Below are positions 1 to 11,995 of a stretch of 64,000 nt of DNA, in pieces. This stretch comes from Schistosoma mansoni. Its lineage: Eukaryota > Platyhelminthes > Trematoda > Strigeidida > Schistosomatidae. The stretch lies in contig NW_017386072.1 in NCBI RefSeq assembly GCF_000237925.1, positions 62,001 through 126,000 of the forward strand, in the 5' to 3' direction. Position numbers and translations under genes: made by a program. The notes below the pieces were generated by a model. It saw only the letters and a program-made list of their open reading frames with translations. It made no database searches and had not been told where the DNA came from. Position 1 is the first letter of the stretch. Each line of letters begins with the position of its first letter.

Positions 1-1089
1 CTCACTCGTTGACTTAGAATACGCCGACGACATAGTTTTATTCGGTGAAGACGCTGACAAAATGCAGTCTTCTGACCACTATAAGCAACAATGCAGGCAT
101 GTTCGGGATGCGATTCTCTCCCTCGAAGTGCAAAATGTTACTTCAGGATTGGGTTGCATCGACACCTGAACTAATGATAGGGAGTGAAGTAGTTGAGCGT
201 GTTGACCGCTTCACTTATCTTGGGAGTCTCATCAGCCCTTGTGGTCTGGTGTGTGACGAAATCTCAGCACGGATACAGAAGGCTCGTCTAGCTTTCGCCA
301 ACTTGCGCCATTTATGGCGTAGGCGAGATATCCGTCTAGCAACAAAAGGACGGGTTTACTGTGCAGCAGTCCGTTCCGTCCTACTTTATGGTAGTGAAAC
401 ATGGCCGATAAGAGTAGAGGATATTCGTAGGCTACTAGTGTTCGATCATAGGTGTCTTCGACGCATTGCTCGTATATCCTGGGACCACCGGGTAAGTAAT
501 GCAGTTGTTAGGAAACGGGTACTAGGTAAGGACGGCAAATCGATTGATGAAGTAGTGAAACTTCATCAGTTGAGATGGTTGGGACGCGTGCTACGTATGC
601 CCAACCACCGACTGCCCCGATGTGCAATGCTTTATGGTGTAGGAGCAGGTTGGAAGAAAGCTAGGGGCGGCCAGACCAAAACGTGGCATAAATCCATGAA
701 GTCGCTGACAAGTGGACTGAGCCATGTTGGTAGGTGTAGACTACCTGGTTGGGATTCGCGAGATGATAGCAACCGATGGTTAGAGACCTTGAATGACATG
801 GCTCAAAATCGTTTGCAATGGCGAAGGTGCATCCACTCTTTGTGTTCTGCCAAATCCTAATATTCTGAATTCCTCATGTCCCTATCCCTTTTCTCTTTCC
901 AAATTTATTTCACCGTATTATACTCCTTCAATAACATCTTCAAACCCATATCTTTCACATAATACTTATACTCTTCTACTTCTACCAATATGGGATTTGA
1001 ATCGACAACTTCATCTCTGTGCTAATGTGGTATGGCAACTCGAACTGATGTACGTACGTACGAAGTTCTACGTTGTAACTGACTGACTT
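1..1089 (+). mobile_element. RTE-clade LINE, 3' end (reverse transcriptase C-terminus and tail)
   Basis: The first bases encode a reverse-transcriptase catalytic box YADD (20-31). The reading then moves by one frame near base 60-70 and continues to a stop at 858-860. The protein has the RTE-type C-terminal signatures VLLYGSETWP, CLRRIARISW and LRWLGRVLRMP followed by a tryptophan-rich end. The 3' UTR (861-1077) ends in a short ACTG-type repeat, as RTE elements usually do. The 5' part lies outside the window. One frameshift is visible, so this copy could not make its protein. A weaker relative of the same family sits at 43955-44430. The RTE assignment comes from remembered family motifs. Confidence 0.85.
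1078..1089. repeat. Target site duplication of the CR1 insertion, left copy
   Basis: The 12-base string actgactgactt at 1078-1089 recurs exactly at 3959-3970 on the other side of the CR1 LINE. It is made of the RTE tail repeat, so the CR1 landed in that tail. Confidence 0.8.
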
Positions 1090-3922
1090 GGAAGCCAATG
1101 CTTCCGAGACCTGTGTGGGTAGAACGTATGTCTCCAAAAACACCTTAAATGTGTGTTACACGAATGCCCGTAGTCTTCGGAATAAGATGTCTGAACTAAG
1201 TTTGATGGTAGACGAATTAAATTCGGATATAATTGTTATCACCGAAACTTGGCTCACTGTAGATATAGACTGTTCTCCAGTCATTTCAGGCTACATCTGT
1301 ATCAGAAGTGATAGAGTTAGAAGTCGCAAGGGAGGAGGCATAATATTATATGTTAGGGATCACTTCCGCATAAACTCGATCATATCGGAGGCGCATGTAA
1401 GTGGTACGTGTGAGGTAGTATGTTGTACAATTAGGTCTAGAAACGGGTTAGTGACGATAGGAGGAATATTTCGTAGTCCGTGTTGTCTCGCTGACGACTT
1501 TATCCTAAGACACGTCTGTTCTTGGAGTAAAGCAGAATGTTGTCTCATCGTTGGAGACTTCAATGCACCCCATATAAACTGGATAGAGCTCACAGCTCCA
1601 GGTGGGGGTTTCGATAGCGTCCTTCTGTCATCAATTATTCAATGTGCACTTGTACAATGTATCGTTAAGCCGACGCATATAGACTTGGAACATAATCCGT
1701 CATTGATAGACCTTGTCCTCACACACCACTGTGAAGATATCGTCGACATTCAACACCTTCCCCCACTGGTGAATAGTGACCATGTCGTACTTTCCTTTAA
1801 GTTCCGGATACATGGTATAGAATTTGCATCTGCTCCACCCCGTCCTAATATATGGAGGGCTAATATTCCGGCAATAAGGGACTATGCTATCTCAATTGAC
1901 TGGTCGGTCGATGCTGATGGATCGATTGATGATGCATGGAATAGGTTTAAGTCTACGTTCGAATCCGTAACTCAACCGTTTATCCCATGGTCAGCACGTA
2001 AGCTATCATATTGCCCCCCATGGATTAATAAGGAAACCCGGAAGCTGTTGAAGCGTAGGAAACACTTCTGGGACTTATTCTTGTCAACAGAACAGGCATC
2101 ATTTAAGTGCGAATATAAAAAAATCCGGAATATATGTAAAAAGACCATAGCTAAATCTCGCACGGCTTACGAACGACAGTTGGCATACGATAGCCGTACC
2201 TGTCCGAAGCGACTGTTTTCTTATGTTAAAAGGCGGACGAAACGTAGTGATGGTATCCCCTCATCACTGTTAAGCGAAAATTCAGCTTTATTGGCTGAAT
2301 CTGATCTAGCGAAAGCGGAGACATTTGCTAACTATTTCAGTGAAGTCTACTCTACGTGTAGTGTTACAACTACTTGTCCCGTTGACAATGAGATACCAGC
2401 CATAGGACCTTTGCACGTGACAGAGGATATTGTTCTTCCTTTGATAACTAACCTAAAACCTTGTAAGATACCGGGCCCCGATGGGTTACACCCACGTTTG
2501 CTGTCGTCGCTTGCGGACATTATCTCAAGACCGCTCACGATGCTCTTCAACATATCCCTTTCACAGGCTCAACTACCTAGAGACTGGAAAGACGCCATAG
2601 TTAGTCCTAGATTTAAGGATGGTCAGAGACGGATAGTATCTAACTACCGGCCTGTTAGCCTGACCAGTATGGTAGTTAAGTTACTTGAAAAATTAATTCG
2701 GGCTAAGCTACTGAGTCACATAGATTCGTACAATCTGTTAACTCCCGAGCAACATGGGTTTCGTAACAAGCATTCATGCTTGACTAACTTACTCATTGCG
2801 AGAGAGGATTGGACAGCTGCCCTAGACAACGGCCTGTCTGTCGACGTGATATTCATAGATTTTAGCAAAGCGTTTGATAAGGTTTCACACTTAGGTCTTA
2901 TGCAAAAGCTCTCGAGCTTTGGTATAACAGGTGCTATACAGGAATGGATAGGAAGCTTCTTATGTGACCGCAGACAGAGAGTGAGAGTCAATGGAACTCT
3001 ATCCGAATGGAAACCGGTCAAAAGTGATGTACCCCAAGGCACCATCTTGGGCCCTTTACTTTTCCTTCTGTATATTAATGAACTACCTTTATTACTTAAG
3101 TCGTCGACGTTATTGTTTGCGGATGATGTTAAAATCTGGAGAACAATAAGAAATGAGACTGATCGTTGTTATCTGCAAGCAGATTTGGACGAATTAGTTA
3201 GGTGGGCTCATGATTGGGGCCTGGAAGTTAATTCCAGGAAGAGCGTGTTCATGCACATCGGGCACGATATTAGTTACCATTATACTATTAATGGTACATC
3301 TCTGCCACGCGTTCAAGAGCACAAAGACTTAGGAGTAATTATAAGTCACGACTTAAAAACTACTACGCACTGCAATGCGGTTGCTTCCAAAGGCTATCGC
3401 GCGCTATGGTCGCTTCGCAGAGCATTTAAATGCTTCGACGAGGATATGTTTCGAATTTTATATCCCACCTATGTAAGGCCACACTTAGAATACTGTATCC
3501 AAGCAGCTAGCCCTTGTCTGATAAAGGATACTAAATCGCTTGAGCGTGTCCAGCGTGTAGGGACAAAATTAGTTAAGGGTCTTTCTAAACTCCCTTACGG
3601 TGAGCGTTTAAAACGTATAAACCTTTTCCCCTTATCTTATCGTAGGGCGCGAGGTGACCTTATACTGGCATTTCGTATCTTTAATTATGATCTAGGTGTT
3701 AATATGTCTTATCTTTTTGCTCCCTCCAGCACTAATAATCTCCGGGATCATAGCAAGAAGGTTCTGAAACCGCGATCTAATAAACTAAAGGTGGGGTCCC
3801 GTTTTTCTCGTCGAGTGGTCAATGACTGGAACGCTTTACCAGAACAAGTGGTATCAGCACCATCAGTGAACATTTTCAAAAAGAAGCTGGACCTTCACTG
3901 GAAGGAAATCTGTCAGGATTAA
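1088..3922 (+). CDS. CR1 LINE ORF2: AP-type endonuclease and reverse transcriptase
   Basis: The frame is open for 944 codons. The N-terminal third is an apurinic-like endonuclease that would nick target DNA: it starts at VCYTNARSL (residues 22-30) and shows ITETWL (51-56), VGDFNAPHINW (155-165) and the catalytic SDH (230-232). The reverse transcriptase follows with GPDGLHPRLL, SNYRPVSL, the catalytic aspartate in FIDFSKAFDKV (about 589), PQGTILGPLLF and the second catalytic box FADD (677-680; bases 3116-3127). The C-terminus has the usual CR1 ending around WNALPEQVV. No ATG precedes the endonuclease domain; the first one (1187) falls inside it, so the natural start was lost or lies in missing 5' sequence. 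All catalytic motifs look intact. Confidence 0.88.
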   Translation: MEANASETCVGRTYVSKNTLNVCYTNARSLRNKMSELSLMVDELNSDIIVITETWLTVDIDCSPVISGYICIRSDRVRSRKGGGIILYVRDHFRINSIISEAHVSGTCEVVCCTIRSRNGLVTIGGIFRSPCCLADDFILRHVCSWSKAECCLIVGDFNAPHINWIELTAPGGGFDSVLLSSIIQCALVQCIVKPTHIDLEHNPSLIDLVLTHHCEDIVDIQHLPPLVNSDHVVLSFKFRIHGIEFASAPPRPNIWRANIPAIRDYAISIDWSVDADGSIDDAWNRFKSTFESVTQPFIPWSARKLSYCPPWINKETRKLLKRRKHFWDLFLSTEQASFKCEYKKIRNICKKTIAKSRTAYERQLAYDSRTCPKRLFSYVKRRTKRSDGIPSSLLSENSALLAESDLAKAETFANYFSEVYSTCSVTTTCPVDNEIPAIGPLHVTEDIVLPLITNLKPCKIPGPDGLHPRLLSSLADIISRPLTMLFNISLSQAQLPRDWKDAIVSPRFKDGQRRIVSNYRPVSLTSMVVKLLEKLIRAKLLSHIDSYNLLTPEQHGFRNKHSCLTNLLIAREDWTAALDNGLSVDVIFIDFSKAFDKVSHLGLMQKLSSFGITGAIQEWIGSFLCDRRQRVRVNGTLSEWKPVKSDVPQGTILGPLLFLLYINELPLLLKSSTLLFADDVKIWRTIRNETDRCYLQADLDELVRWAHDWGLEVNSRKSVFMHIGHDISYHYTINGTSLPRVQEHKDLGVIISHDLKTTTHCNAVASKGYRALWSLRRAFKCFDEDMFRILYPTYVRPHLEYCIQAASPCLIKDTKSLERVQRVGTKLVKGLSKLPYGERLKRINLFPLSYRRARGDLILAFRIFNYDLGVNMSYLFAPSSTNNLRDHSKKVLKPRSNKLKVGSRFSRRVVNDWNALPEQVVSAPSVNIFKKKLDLHWKEICQD

Positions 3923-3958
3923 CACAGGTTCATCAACCTACTATCCTTATTACTGAAG
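1090..3958 (+). mobile_element. CR1-clade LINE, nearly complete at its 3' side, young
   Basis: This element carries one open frame for a CR1-type endonuclease/reverse transcriptase and a 35-base 3' UTR ending tattactgaag. It is flanked by perfect 12-bp direct repeats (1078-1089 and 3959-3970). It has no 5' UTR or first ORF, so it is 5'-truncated, which is normal for LINE insertions. Two older, decayed relatives are found at about 11996-14696 and 16167-18869. The open frame and perfect flanking repeats suggest a recent insertion. Confidence 0.88.
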
Positions 3959-3970
3959 ACTGACTGACTT
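3959..3970. repeat. Target site duplication of the CR1 insertion, right copy
   Basis: Exact 12-base match (actgactgactt) to 1078-1089. It also marks the true end of the interrupted RTE tail. Confidence 0.8.
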
Positions 3971-3984
3971 ATCGAGATGAATCT

Positions 3985-6900
3985 ACGGGCGATTGAAACA
4001 GGAGACGGCTTTGTGGGATTAATTTTCCGCCGTCCCTTTGAATTTGATTTATGTCTTATGCACGTTCCGACATTTCTTCGGATTAGGTACGGTACACTTT
4101 CGATCCGACGTTCCATAACACCTGGTTCCCACTTCCTATCACCTTGATACGATTTGACAAGTACCCTTTCACCCACCTGGAAGCTACGAGTGACTATACG
4201 ATACTCTTTTGTGAGTTTATTTGTCTACGGGTGGCAACATTCTGTTAGAGACTGTCCGAATTTCCTTCCGAATATAAACTCAGCTAATGGCTTTCCTTCT
4301 GGTACTGCCGGATTAGGGGTAACTCTGCAAAACATGTGGTGGATCCCAGCAAAAGAGCTTCGTCAAGATATAATAATACGCACAGTTACTAACAATACAC
4401 CAAAAGATTTAACATTAAAAACCTAAGCGTATATCTATGAGTAACGCAAAAGGTAACAAATTACAGATAAAATATAAAAAGGTATGTTGAGCAACAAAAT
4501 GGTAACAGTGTTATGAAATGAATGTTACTTGTAAGCTGCTTTCTGAGATAAAAACCACAAATAAGTTCACTTAGTTAACAAAGGTTCCTCTGAACGTGAT
4601 GGCACCAACAACAAACTGAAGATCTTCAGTCAGATCTTCGAAGATTAAATCCGGTAGTATTATTTAGTAATGATCCACGCCAAAGCTCCAACGTAGTGCG
4701 GGAAGGCCTAGAGGATGTTATAATACTATTATAATCTTCAATCAAAGGCCGTGGCCATTAAAGCAAAAGAATAGACGCCGGACTCAACGTTTATTTTTCA
4801 AGAATCGCGGCAGTGAAGTATTATTATGTATAACCAAACAAATATATTCGTTTTTTCACCATTAATACAGAAAAACAAAAGATATTGAATGTAAAATGGC
4901 CACATATAAAGTCCAGCAAAAAAGAAAAATATGTGATCTTTATTTCGTTGCTACAAAAAATTGCTGAGTATAAATTTCACAATAGACATTAGGAACTAAG
5001 TGATCAATTGTTCTTGGATATCCAACCTCTCCGTTTGACCAGAGCTCTTTTTATCGTATCCACAAATCTTTCTGCTTGCTCATTCGACTGAGGATCTCTG
5101 GAACCTAAAAACAAGCAAGAAATTCTGACACTCTTTTTACTGTACTCTCTGACGTCGTTTTTGGCATGTTATATACTTGCGATCATTTTGTCAAAGCATC
5201 AACAACAACCAAATAATTCCTCCCTTGTTTCCGAACGGTGAAATCAGCGTGTATTCTATGCAAAGGTTCGTCCTGTTTTGGCCATGTTTGTATCCCTGCT
5301 TTAGTCAGATTCTTTGAGGCTTCTAGACAGGACCAACAACTGCGACATTTTTGTTCTATATCATAGTCCATTGACGACCAATATGTGTAGCCTCGAGCTG
5401 GTGACTTCATTAACTTATCCCCAGGTGCTTGCTGTGGAACTGCTTAAGGACTTATTGTCGAAGATCTCTGAGGATAACAATACGATGGCCAAACATGATG
5501 CAGGAATCAACAACTGTCAATGAATCTCACCGACGAAAGTATCACAAGAGCTCTTCATGTAGTTTAGATGAAGGCCATTTTTTGAGTATACAGAAGCGAA
5601 CAATCTTCAACGCATTATCCTTCTCACTAGCTTCTTTAACGGCTTCATATGTGGATGGCAGTCCGGAAACTGCGTCTGCCAACACTGTGTGAACCTCAGC
5701 CTCAACGTCTACGGCAGCTATAATCACCTCCTCTTGTTTTTTTTAGGGAGCCATTTAAACTTGAGAGGGCATTTGTATGTCCAAAATACGTTGTTGGTTG
5801 ATACTTTTTCTTGAAATCATAGTCCAGAAGTGTAGTTGCCCGTCGCTGTAGATGGTTCGCTGTATATGCAGGGATACCTTTCTTGGATCCCAAAACTGTC
5901 AATAGCAGTTAATAGTCTTTTAGCAAGGTAAACTGTCTTCTAAATATCATCTTATGGAACTCTTTTAAAGAGAATATAATGGAGAGGGCTTCTTTATCTA
6001 TATGACTGTAGTTCCTTTCTGTCGTAGTCAGCGATGGTGCAGCGTGAGTGATTACCTTCTCAGATCCGCCAGAGTAGGTACGTGAAATCACCACTCCGAT
6101 TCCGTGGTTTAACGCACCCGCTGAGACCACCATTGGAAGATCTGGTTCATGGTGTGTAGGCAGAAGGTTTGCTGACAGCAGTCGTTCTAGCTTTAGGAAT
6201 GCTTATTGGAATTCCGCTGATGACACCCATTTGGCACCCCTTTTCAGTAAGTCAATAAAAAGAGCACGGAGGCTATGCAGATCCGGAGGAAAAACACCAT
6301 AATGACTAACCATTCTCAAGAAAAAACGTAAAGTTGATACATTAGTCGGTTGAGGGATGGACTTGATAGCCTCGATATTTTCAGGATCAGGTTTTCTTCC
6401 TTTTTTTATAGATTGTGAATCCCAAATAGCGGACTTGTCCCATGCAGAAATCACATTTTTCAGCACGTAATCTGAACCTATAATCTGCTATGCTTCTGAG
6501 AACCGTATCCGCCTTCTTCTGTAAGTCAACATAGTCTGTACCCATGATTAGTATTTAATCGAGATAGGCCGTCATACCAGGAACATCTTGTATCATAGTA
6601 TCCATAACTTGTTAGAAGATAGAAGGGGCAGTCTTTACTCCAAACGGAAGTCTGACATATCGGAGCAACCCTGTATGAGAGCTTGTTGTCAAGTAATGCC
6701 TGCACCCTTCGGCTACTGGAATCTGTAGATAAGTTCAGATAGGTCAAGTTCTGCAAAATACTCCCCCACCATCAGTTTCACAAGTGAGTCTTCTGGTAAC
6801 GGTAAAGGTTACTGATGGTCTTCAAGTGGTTCCTTTAATCCAGTCGAATAATCTGTGCATCGCCGGATACTTCCATTTGGGCTTTTTAACAATCACTATT

Positions 6901-7590
6901 CATGGCTGCCCTTACGATCCTTAACCGTCAAAATTGCCGCTGTAATCATGTTGATTACTGGCGGGTGACTGGCCGACGTCTTAGGCTTCGACAACCTAGG
7001 TTTCTTCGTTGGAACAACCACTGGAGTGCTGACCGACCCTGTAATTCAACTTGCCACACGGAAAAATTCTCTGGTTCTACAATTCCACTTCTTTGCAGGC
7101 TATATAACTCTCGTTCAACAATAAGTAACGCTGTATAAGGTACGGGTCTTTGAAGTCGAAAGACGGGAGTAGCTCCAGGTTTGAGTGTTAACAATGTCTT
7201 GGCCCCTGTAAATTCTCCCGATTCTTCTTTAAACACGTTGTGGTGCCTTTGCAACACGGCATTTTTCTGGTTCCACTTTAAGGGTTTTGTCAGTTCTAAT
7301 TCGTCTGCATATGTTGCTAATAGTATGGTCTGATAGTTTAAGTGTCTCTATAAGATCTAACTCAAAACGTAGAGTGATGGATACTTAGTGAGGTATACTG
7401 TTACATTTGTTGTTACGGTATCTTTAGAAACAGTGCAGGGTACTTTCCCAACATTATTTAACGTCCCACTAGATGCCCTGTATGCCAGTTGTGTTTTTGG
7501 ATGCATTATGGGTCTCCCAATCTTCCTCCAAACTCCTTGGTCGATTAGAATAATATCAGATGCTGTGTCATGTTAAAGGCGAGCACGCTG
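3985..7590 (-). pseudogene. Ty3/Gypsy pol remains
   Basis: Recognisable parts, from high to low coordinate: an aspartic-protease-like segment (about 7370-7580), reverse transcriptase (about 6200-7260), RNase H (about 5910-6130), the integrase zinc-binding and core region (about 5000-5700) and the integrase C-terminal GPY/F-like domain (about 4000-4420). It belongs to the element at 3971-10140 and is decayed throughout. Confidence 0.75.
4430..4985. other. Non-pol stretch inside the Ty3 integrase region
   Basis: The integrase homology stops near 4990 and resumes near 4420 at the point where intact relatives have no gap. The 550 bases between are AT-rich and show no coding signal or terminal repeats that I can recognise. 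An inserted element is the simplest reading. Confidence 0.4.
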
Positions 7591-7599
7591 TTTATCAAT

Positions 7600-9500
7600 G
7601 TCCAAGGTTGCATGTTTTCTTCGGCGGTGAACTCGTGCTCAGTTATTTGGTACCAATATTTTGTTAATTAATACACCAGATCTGTATTTCTTGAAGTAGG
7701 ATTTCAAGAGATATCGTTTATGTACTTTTTTCAGCAGCTTTTTTCTTTATGGTCCTTACGACGACTTTTTCTGCAAGAATATTCATTATTTGGGCAGAAC
7801 CTCTTATAATACCAACCTTCACACGACCAGCATGGAGGTGAGGGCTGTTTGTCTGTGCACGATATATTTATTGGGCACAAATCTATTTTTCGCTTACGAC
7901 ATGAACGTGTGACAACAGGCTATTATTTTCGACTATGGAAATATCGTGTTTCAAGTTTACCTAACTTTGAAACTGTGGAGATAGACTTAATAAACCTATT
8001 TTGAAAATAGTTTTGATAGCTTTTGCATTTATTTTGTTAATTTTCTCAATCTGCACATTTATCACCAAACGATTGTACTTGCTGTTTTAGTGTATGACCT
8101 TGAACACTTCCTTCCGTCTTTGAATTCCACATAATAATAATAATTTATTCTCAAATAACAGATTGTTACGTGAGGCATGCCGGTTTACAGGAAAGATCAA
8201 ATTGTTACAGAGGTTACAATTTTCACTGTAGAAAATTACTCAGTTGGGTTGATATTTTATAAGATATGAATGTAAATGGATTTCGTAAGAAACATGTTGT
8301 CGATATCACAATTGGCTCACTTTATGAAGGCAGCGTTGCAACATACAGCTGATGGTCGAGAATAAATACATGAGAAGTTAGGGGCTTTTAGAAGATTCAA
8401 CTTTATATCCCTCCGGAATATCTGAGGCTTTAATAATGGCGCGGGACGAAGTCACCCGTTCCATATCTGTTTTTGGTGAGGTATCTCCAGGGGGCTGAAA
8501 AAGGTGCGAGAAAAAGGAAGGACGAAAATCAAAGCACACAATATTCATGGAGGAATAGTTAAGGTATGATCATTTAGTCTATTTGTCTGTTATTAAGGTA
8601 CTTATTAAGCAAGAGCATACTAATGTGTTAAAGAAAATAATTGTGAACAAGGTATGAGCGGATAAGGAACTGTATAAATGAAGGTAGTTCAGGAAAAAGC
8701 TGAAAGTATGGAATTATGTGTAATTATAAGATATAGTGCTAAAAACAGTATTCTGATATACAAATGGCTATCTCCCTTCTTTTCGAAGCTATTTGAACCC
8801 TTTTTTAAATATTTTGGGGTATGGAGTAGGCATCCTTTTTAGCGAATAATCGAGTTTGCTTGTAATAGGAAACCAATTAGGCATTTTAAACACGATTTAT
8901 AGAGGTATTTTGTATAAATAAGTTCGCATCAATACCGTTGGTTGGTGACACCCTACTTGACATAAGGAGCCGTAATTTAACATGTTCTGTCCGACAGACA
9001 CGAGTGGGTGGAAGTTATCTCCCCACCATCATGTTTACTGGTCAGTAACGCCACCTTCCCTCCTTTTATGATGTTCAGCTCTCTTGCGTTTGTGGTCAGT
9101 ATGAATATTGCTTTGATCAAGGCCCATAGTTGGAATACACCATCTCGACTAGTCCCATGTCACAAGCAAATCGGATGGTAAAAGCATTTGTATTATGTGT
9201 TAGACATCCATTTAATATATCATACCGCTATGAAGATAATTAATGGTAAAAGTTATAAGAGACATGTCAGATTATATGTGGTGAAGAGATGGTAAGGACT
9301 AGTATCAAACCAGAAGATATGAAAGAGTAGATTGTAAAATTTTCATGGTAAGAAAAATAAAACAATGAGCAACTCACAAGAATTTAGGACATTTGAGCTT
9401 TTTATAAACGGCCTTAGTTGGTCAACATCTATAAGATTAATGAGTTATCTGTCTACTTGTAATAAGAAAAATAAAATTAAAAGAACATGACACTTAGGGA
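7600..9500. other. Element interior without recognisable coding sequence
   Basis: This lies between the protease and gag parts of the Ty3 remnant. A cysteine/histidine-rich patch on the minus strand at about 7760-7900 may be what is left of a nucleocapsid zinc knuckle. The rest (8000-9500), including a GC-richer block at 8940-9180, is not recognised. Confidence 0.4.
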
Positions 9501-10140
9501 GAATAATGTGGTTTTAATCATTAGAGAGATTGGGAATCTGAAAGTGAGGGTTAGGAACAGGAGGCCTTAAATTATAATCAATAAATTGGGGGGGGATAAA
9601 GCATGTGTTCTGTAATTTGGTTTTATTCATACTAATGACAATAGGGTTCGTTATATTCTTGTTCAGTCTAGGTATTAGGCGGTCCATAATAAAGTGCCTC
9701 ATTGGTGGGCGAGAGTTCAAGGAATAGTTGGTGAAGCTCTTTAGGGTCTAGTGACAGGGTTATTAGTCTTTTAAATTAGGTAAAAGTATCACAGTGCCAA
9801 GTTTTCTTAAGAGTATTCTGACCCTGGAGGCGTCATCAAGTTTTCTGGGGGTCGACCTTGAAAAACTCTTCGCACTTCTTGAACCAGGTTTCAAAAGTAT
9901 TTCCAACCGAACTATTGAAATTAAATTCATGGATAGAATTATTAGTGTGGTCGACATGCGATTTGAAGGGATCATTTGTAACCCCTTGTTGATTTAGGTT
10001 CATTTGTTGGGTTAGAGTCTCCATAATATGAATCTGAAACTGTTCGAAACATTTTTCTTGACGCTCATGCAAGGCTTCAAAATGTTCAAAGTAAATGACA
10101 TCTTGATAAGATAACCCCGTCGACAGCTGTTAAATCTCGA
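9500..10140 (-). pseudogene. Ty3/Gypsy gag remains
   Basis: The minus strand encodes a capsid-like segment with a FETWFKKCEEFFKVD motif and then VRILLRKLGT, the usual start of Ty3-type gag capsid domains. It is part of the element at 3971-10140 and is decayed. Confidence 0.6.
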
Positions 10141-10265
10141 ACTTAGATTCGTATAACTTGAACACTCAAACGCTAGAACCTTCATAAGTCACGAATGAGA
10201 GGACAAAAGAGAAGTGGAAGGAGTGTTATTCCAAACAGTGCCGATTATGATACAAAACTACCAGA

Positions 10266-10390
10266 TTGCACCGTGCGGCCGTTCTGTCATTTTATGGAAA
10301 TCCTCGGCAGTGCGCATCCATGACTCCGCACATGCGATTTGAACACAGGATCTTCTGTTGTGTACACAAACGCCAAACTCTAGACCACTG
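10266..10390 (-). repeat. Ribozyme SINE (type 1), decayed copy
   Basis: The reverse strand reads the B-box-like and ggatgcgcactg segments of the tRNA-derived SINE. The hammerhead core reads CCGAGGA instead of CTGAGGA, so the ribozyme is dead. A plus-strand copy follows at once, giving an inverted pair. Confidence 0.6.
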
Positions 10391-10394
10391 TACG

Positions 10395-10515
10395 GATATC
10401 CAATGGTGTAATGCCCAACTTCAACCAATTCACCATACTGAGTCCCATGCTAAGACGAAACGTCCGTCCAATACTTCCAGGATTACAATGGTGGTTTAAA
10501 ATTGATCGGTTCATG
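10395..10515 (+). repeat. Ribozyme SINE (type 1), tail half, core deleted
   Basis: The bases match the tail half of the SINE (gacgaaacgtccgtcc, then the tggtggt and ttcatgat parts). The left half of the hammerhead core is missing. It faces the minus-strand copy at 10266-10390. Confidence 0.6.
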
Positions 10516-10685
10516 ATATCAGTTAGGACTCAAGAATCTCCACAACTCTATCTGGATAATTATCATGTACTCTAGATAAACTTAATTTTTTTCTACTCAA
10601 ATGCCATCGCCAGTGGATTACAACCGTGTCTGCCGGGAAGCAGTTACTCACTGAAGACGATGGTGGGTGGTCACGCAAGATCGTC

Positions 10686-10860
10686 GACTGGTTAAAGTTG
10701 GACATTAACACTGTTCGATATCAGTTCAGTGGTCTAGAGGTAAGCTTTTGTGCACATAAGCTAAGGTCCTGTGCTCAAATCCCATGTGCGGAGTCATGGA
10801 TGCGCACTGCTGAGGAGTTCCATTCTAGGACGAAACGCCTTGAGTGCCTGACACACCTCA
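10686..10860 (+). repeat. Ribozyme SINE (type 1) with tRNA-like head
   Basis: The head (A-box-like cagttcagtggtctag, B-box-like ggtcctgtgctcaaatccc) is followed by gcactg and an intact CTGAGGA core at 10810-10816 and GAAAC at 10832-10836. The GTC cleavage triplet and one side of stem I are altered, so self-cleavage is unlikely. Confidence 0.7.
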
Positions 10861-11920
10861 TCAGTCATAGTTGTTCAGTGCATATCGGCCATATAGACTT
10901 CTCTAAGGGCAGATCACTGCATCCTGCTCCAGAAGCTAAATTCAGTGAGTAAAGACGGGTTTCAGGTGACATGACTAAATAATAATCAAACGGGGAATTA
11001 TGGGTTATCAGATTTTGAACGACTCTGAGGTTTTTGTTTTCACTGGCAAGTGAAGTGAAACAAGGTTCGAAACCTAGACTGCTCTTCATAAGGAACACTA
11101 GTAATTCGACCAAACGCCTCTTTACGTGGACGACTTTCAGAGATCTGCTAGCGCAGCTACTTCCTTCAAGATGACTGACGTACGATACTAGACCATACTG
11201 TCAAAATATTTTTCTTCCGAAATTGTAAATGAAGAACACTAGTGAAGAGTATAACTGATATTACATCCACCACGCGATTCTTAATAGATTCCAGCATCAT
11301 ACTTCCCATCACCGAAAGGAACTCCATGTGTCTCTTCCAATTAGCAGCCAGTGGCCAGTAGAGCATTCTCCTTCTTGCGGTTTGTTTCTAGAAAATTGAT
11401 TAGAATGGCTTCAGAAGTTTTCAAAACTCTCTCCACTGTTTACCCAAAACTTCATATGGAAAACATCCTGCACAATGTCCTTTTACCTGAAGAAGGACGT
11501 GGCTCTAATAGACTGTGTTCAAATATGAGCATCGAATAGGGGACTTCAACTAAACAACAAATTCAACTGAGCTCCGAAGCTATTAGCACGAAGTCAGAAC
11601 AGTTTGGAAGAATCTAAAGCATATGATCATAATGTAGCACACTGCTTGTAATTCTCTCTATTCGAATAGACCCTCAATACTTTTCAGCAATAACCCAAAC
11701 TTACAAGAACATCCACTCATCCATAAGTGAAATAAAACATTTTGTTACATTTAGAAATTGGACTGCTTCATTGTCCGTGCGATTGATAGAATTACAGCGA
11801 CACACGAGTTAAGTAGTTCAAAAGACGAGAAAAGCCAATAAGTTCCTAATAGTAACTTAATAACATTTAAAATGATACAGAAGATACCCGAAAGAGGTAT
11901 GATTAGGAAGAACGTATGTA
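10861..11920. other. No gene recognised
   Basis: Moderately AT-rich sequence with only short frames on both strands and no domain motif or repeat that I recognise. Confidence 0.5.
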
Positions 11921-11995
11921 CAACAATCCTCAACAAACACATTAGAAAGAGATATTATTGGCAATCAAGTAACAATATCCTAGCCAAAGGAGTGT

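Larger units (their letters stand above)
3971..10140 (-). mobile_element. Ty3/Gypsy LTR retrotransposon remnant (gag, protease, RT, RNase H, integrase)
   Basis: Reading the minus strand from about 10140 down, one meets a gag-like segment, then protease, reverse transcriptase, RNase H and integrase, the Ty3/Gypsy order. The integrase resembles the CsRn1/Boudicca group known from trematodes. It is an old, broken fossil with well over ten breaks. A stretch of about 550 bases (4430-4985) inside the integrase region does not read as pol and may be a later insertion. No LTR could be placed at either end. The RTE and CR1 copies abut it at 3970. Confidence 0.75.
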
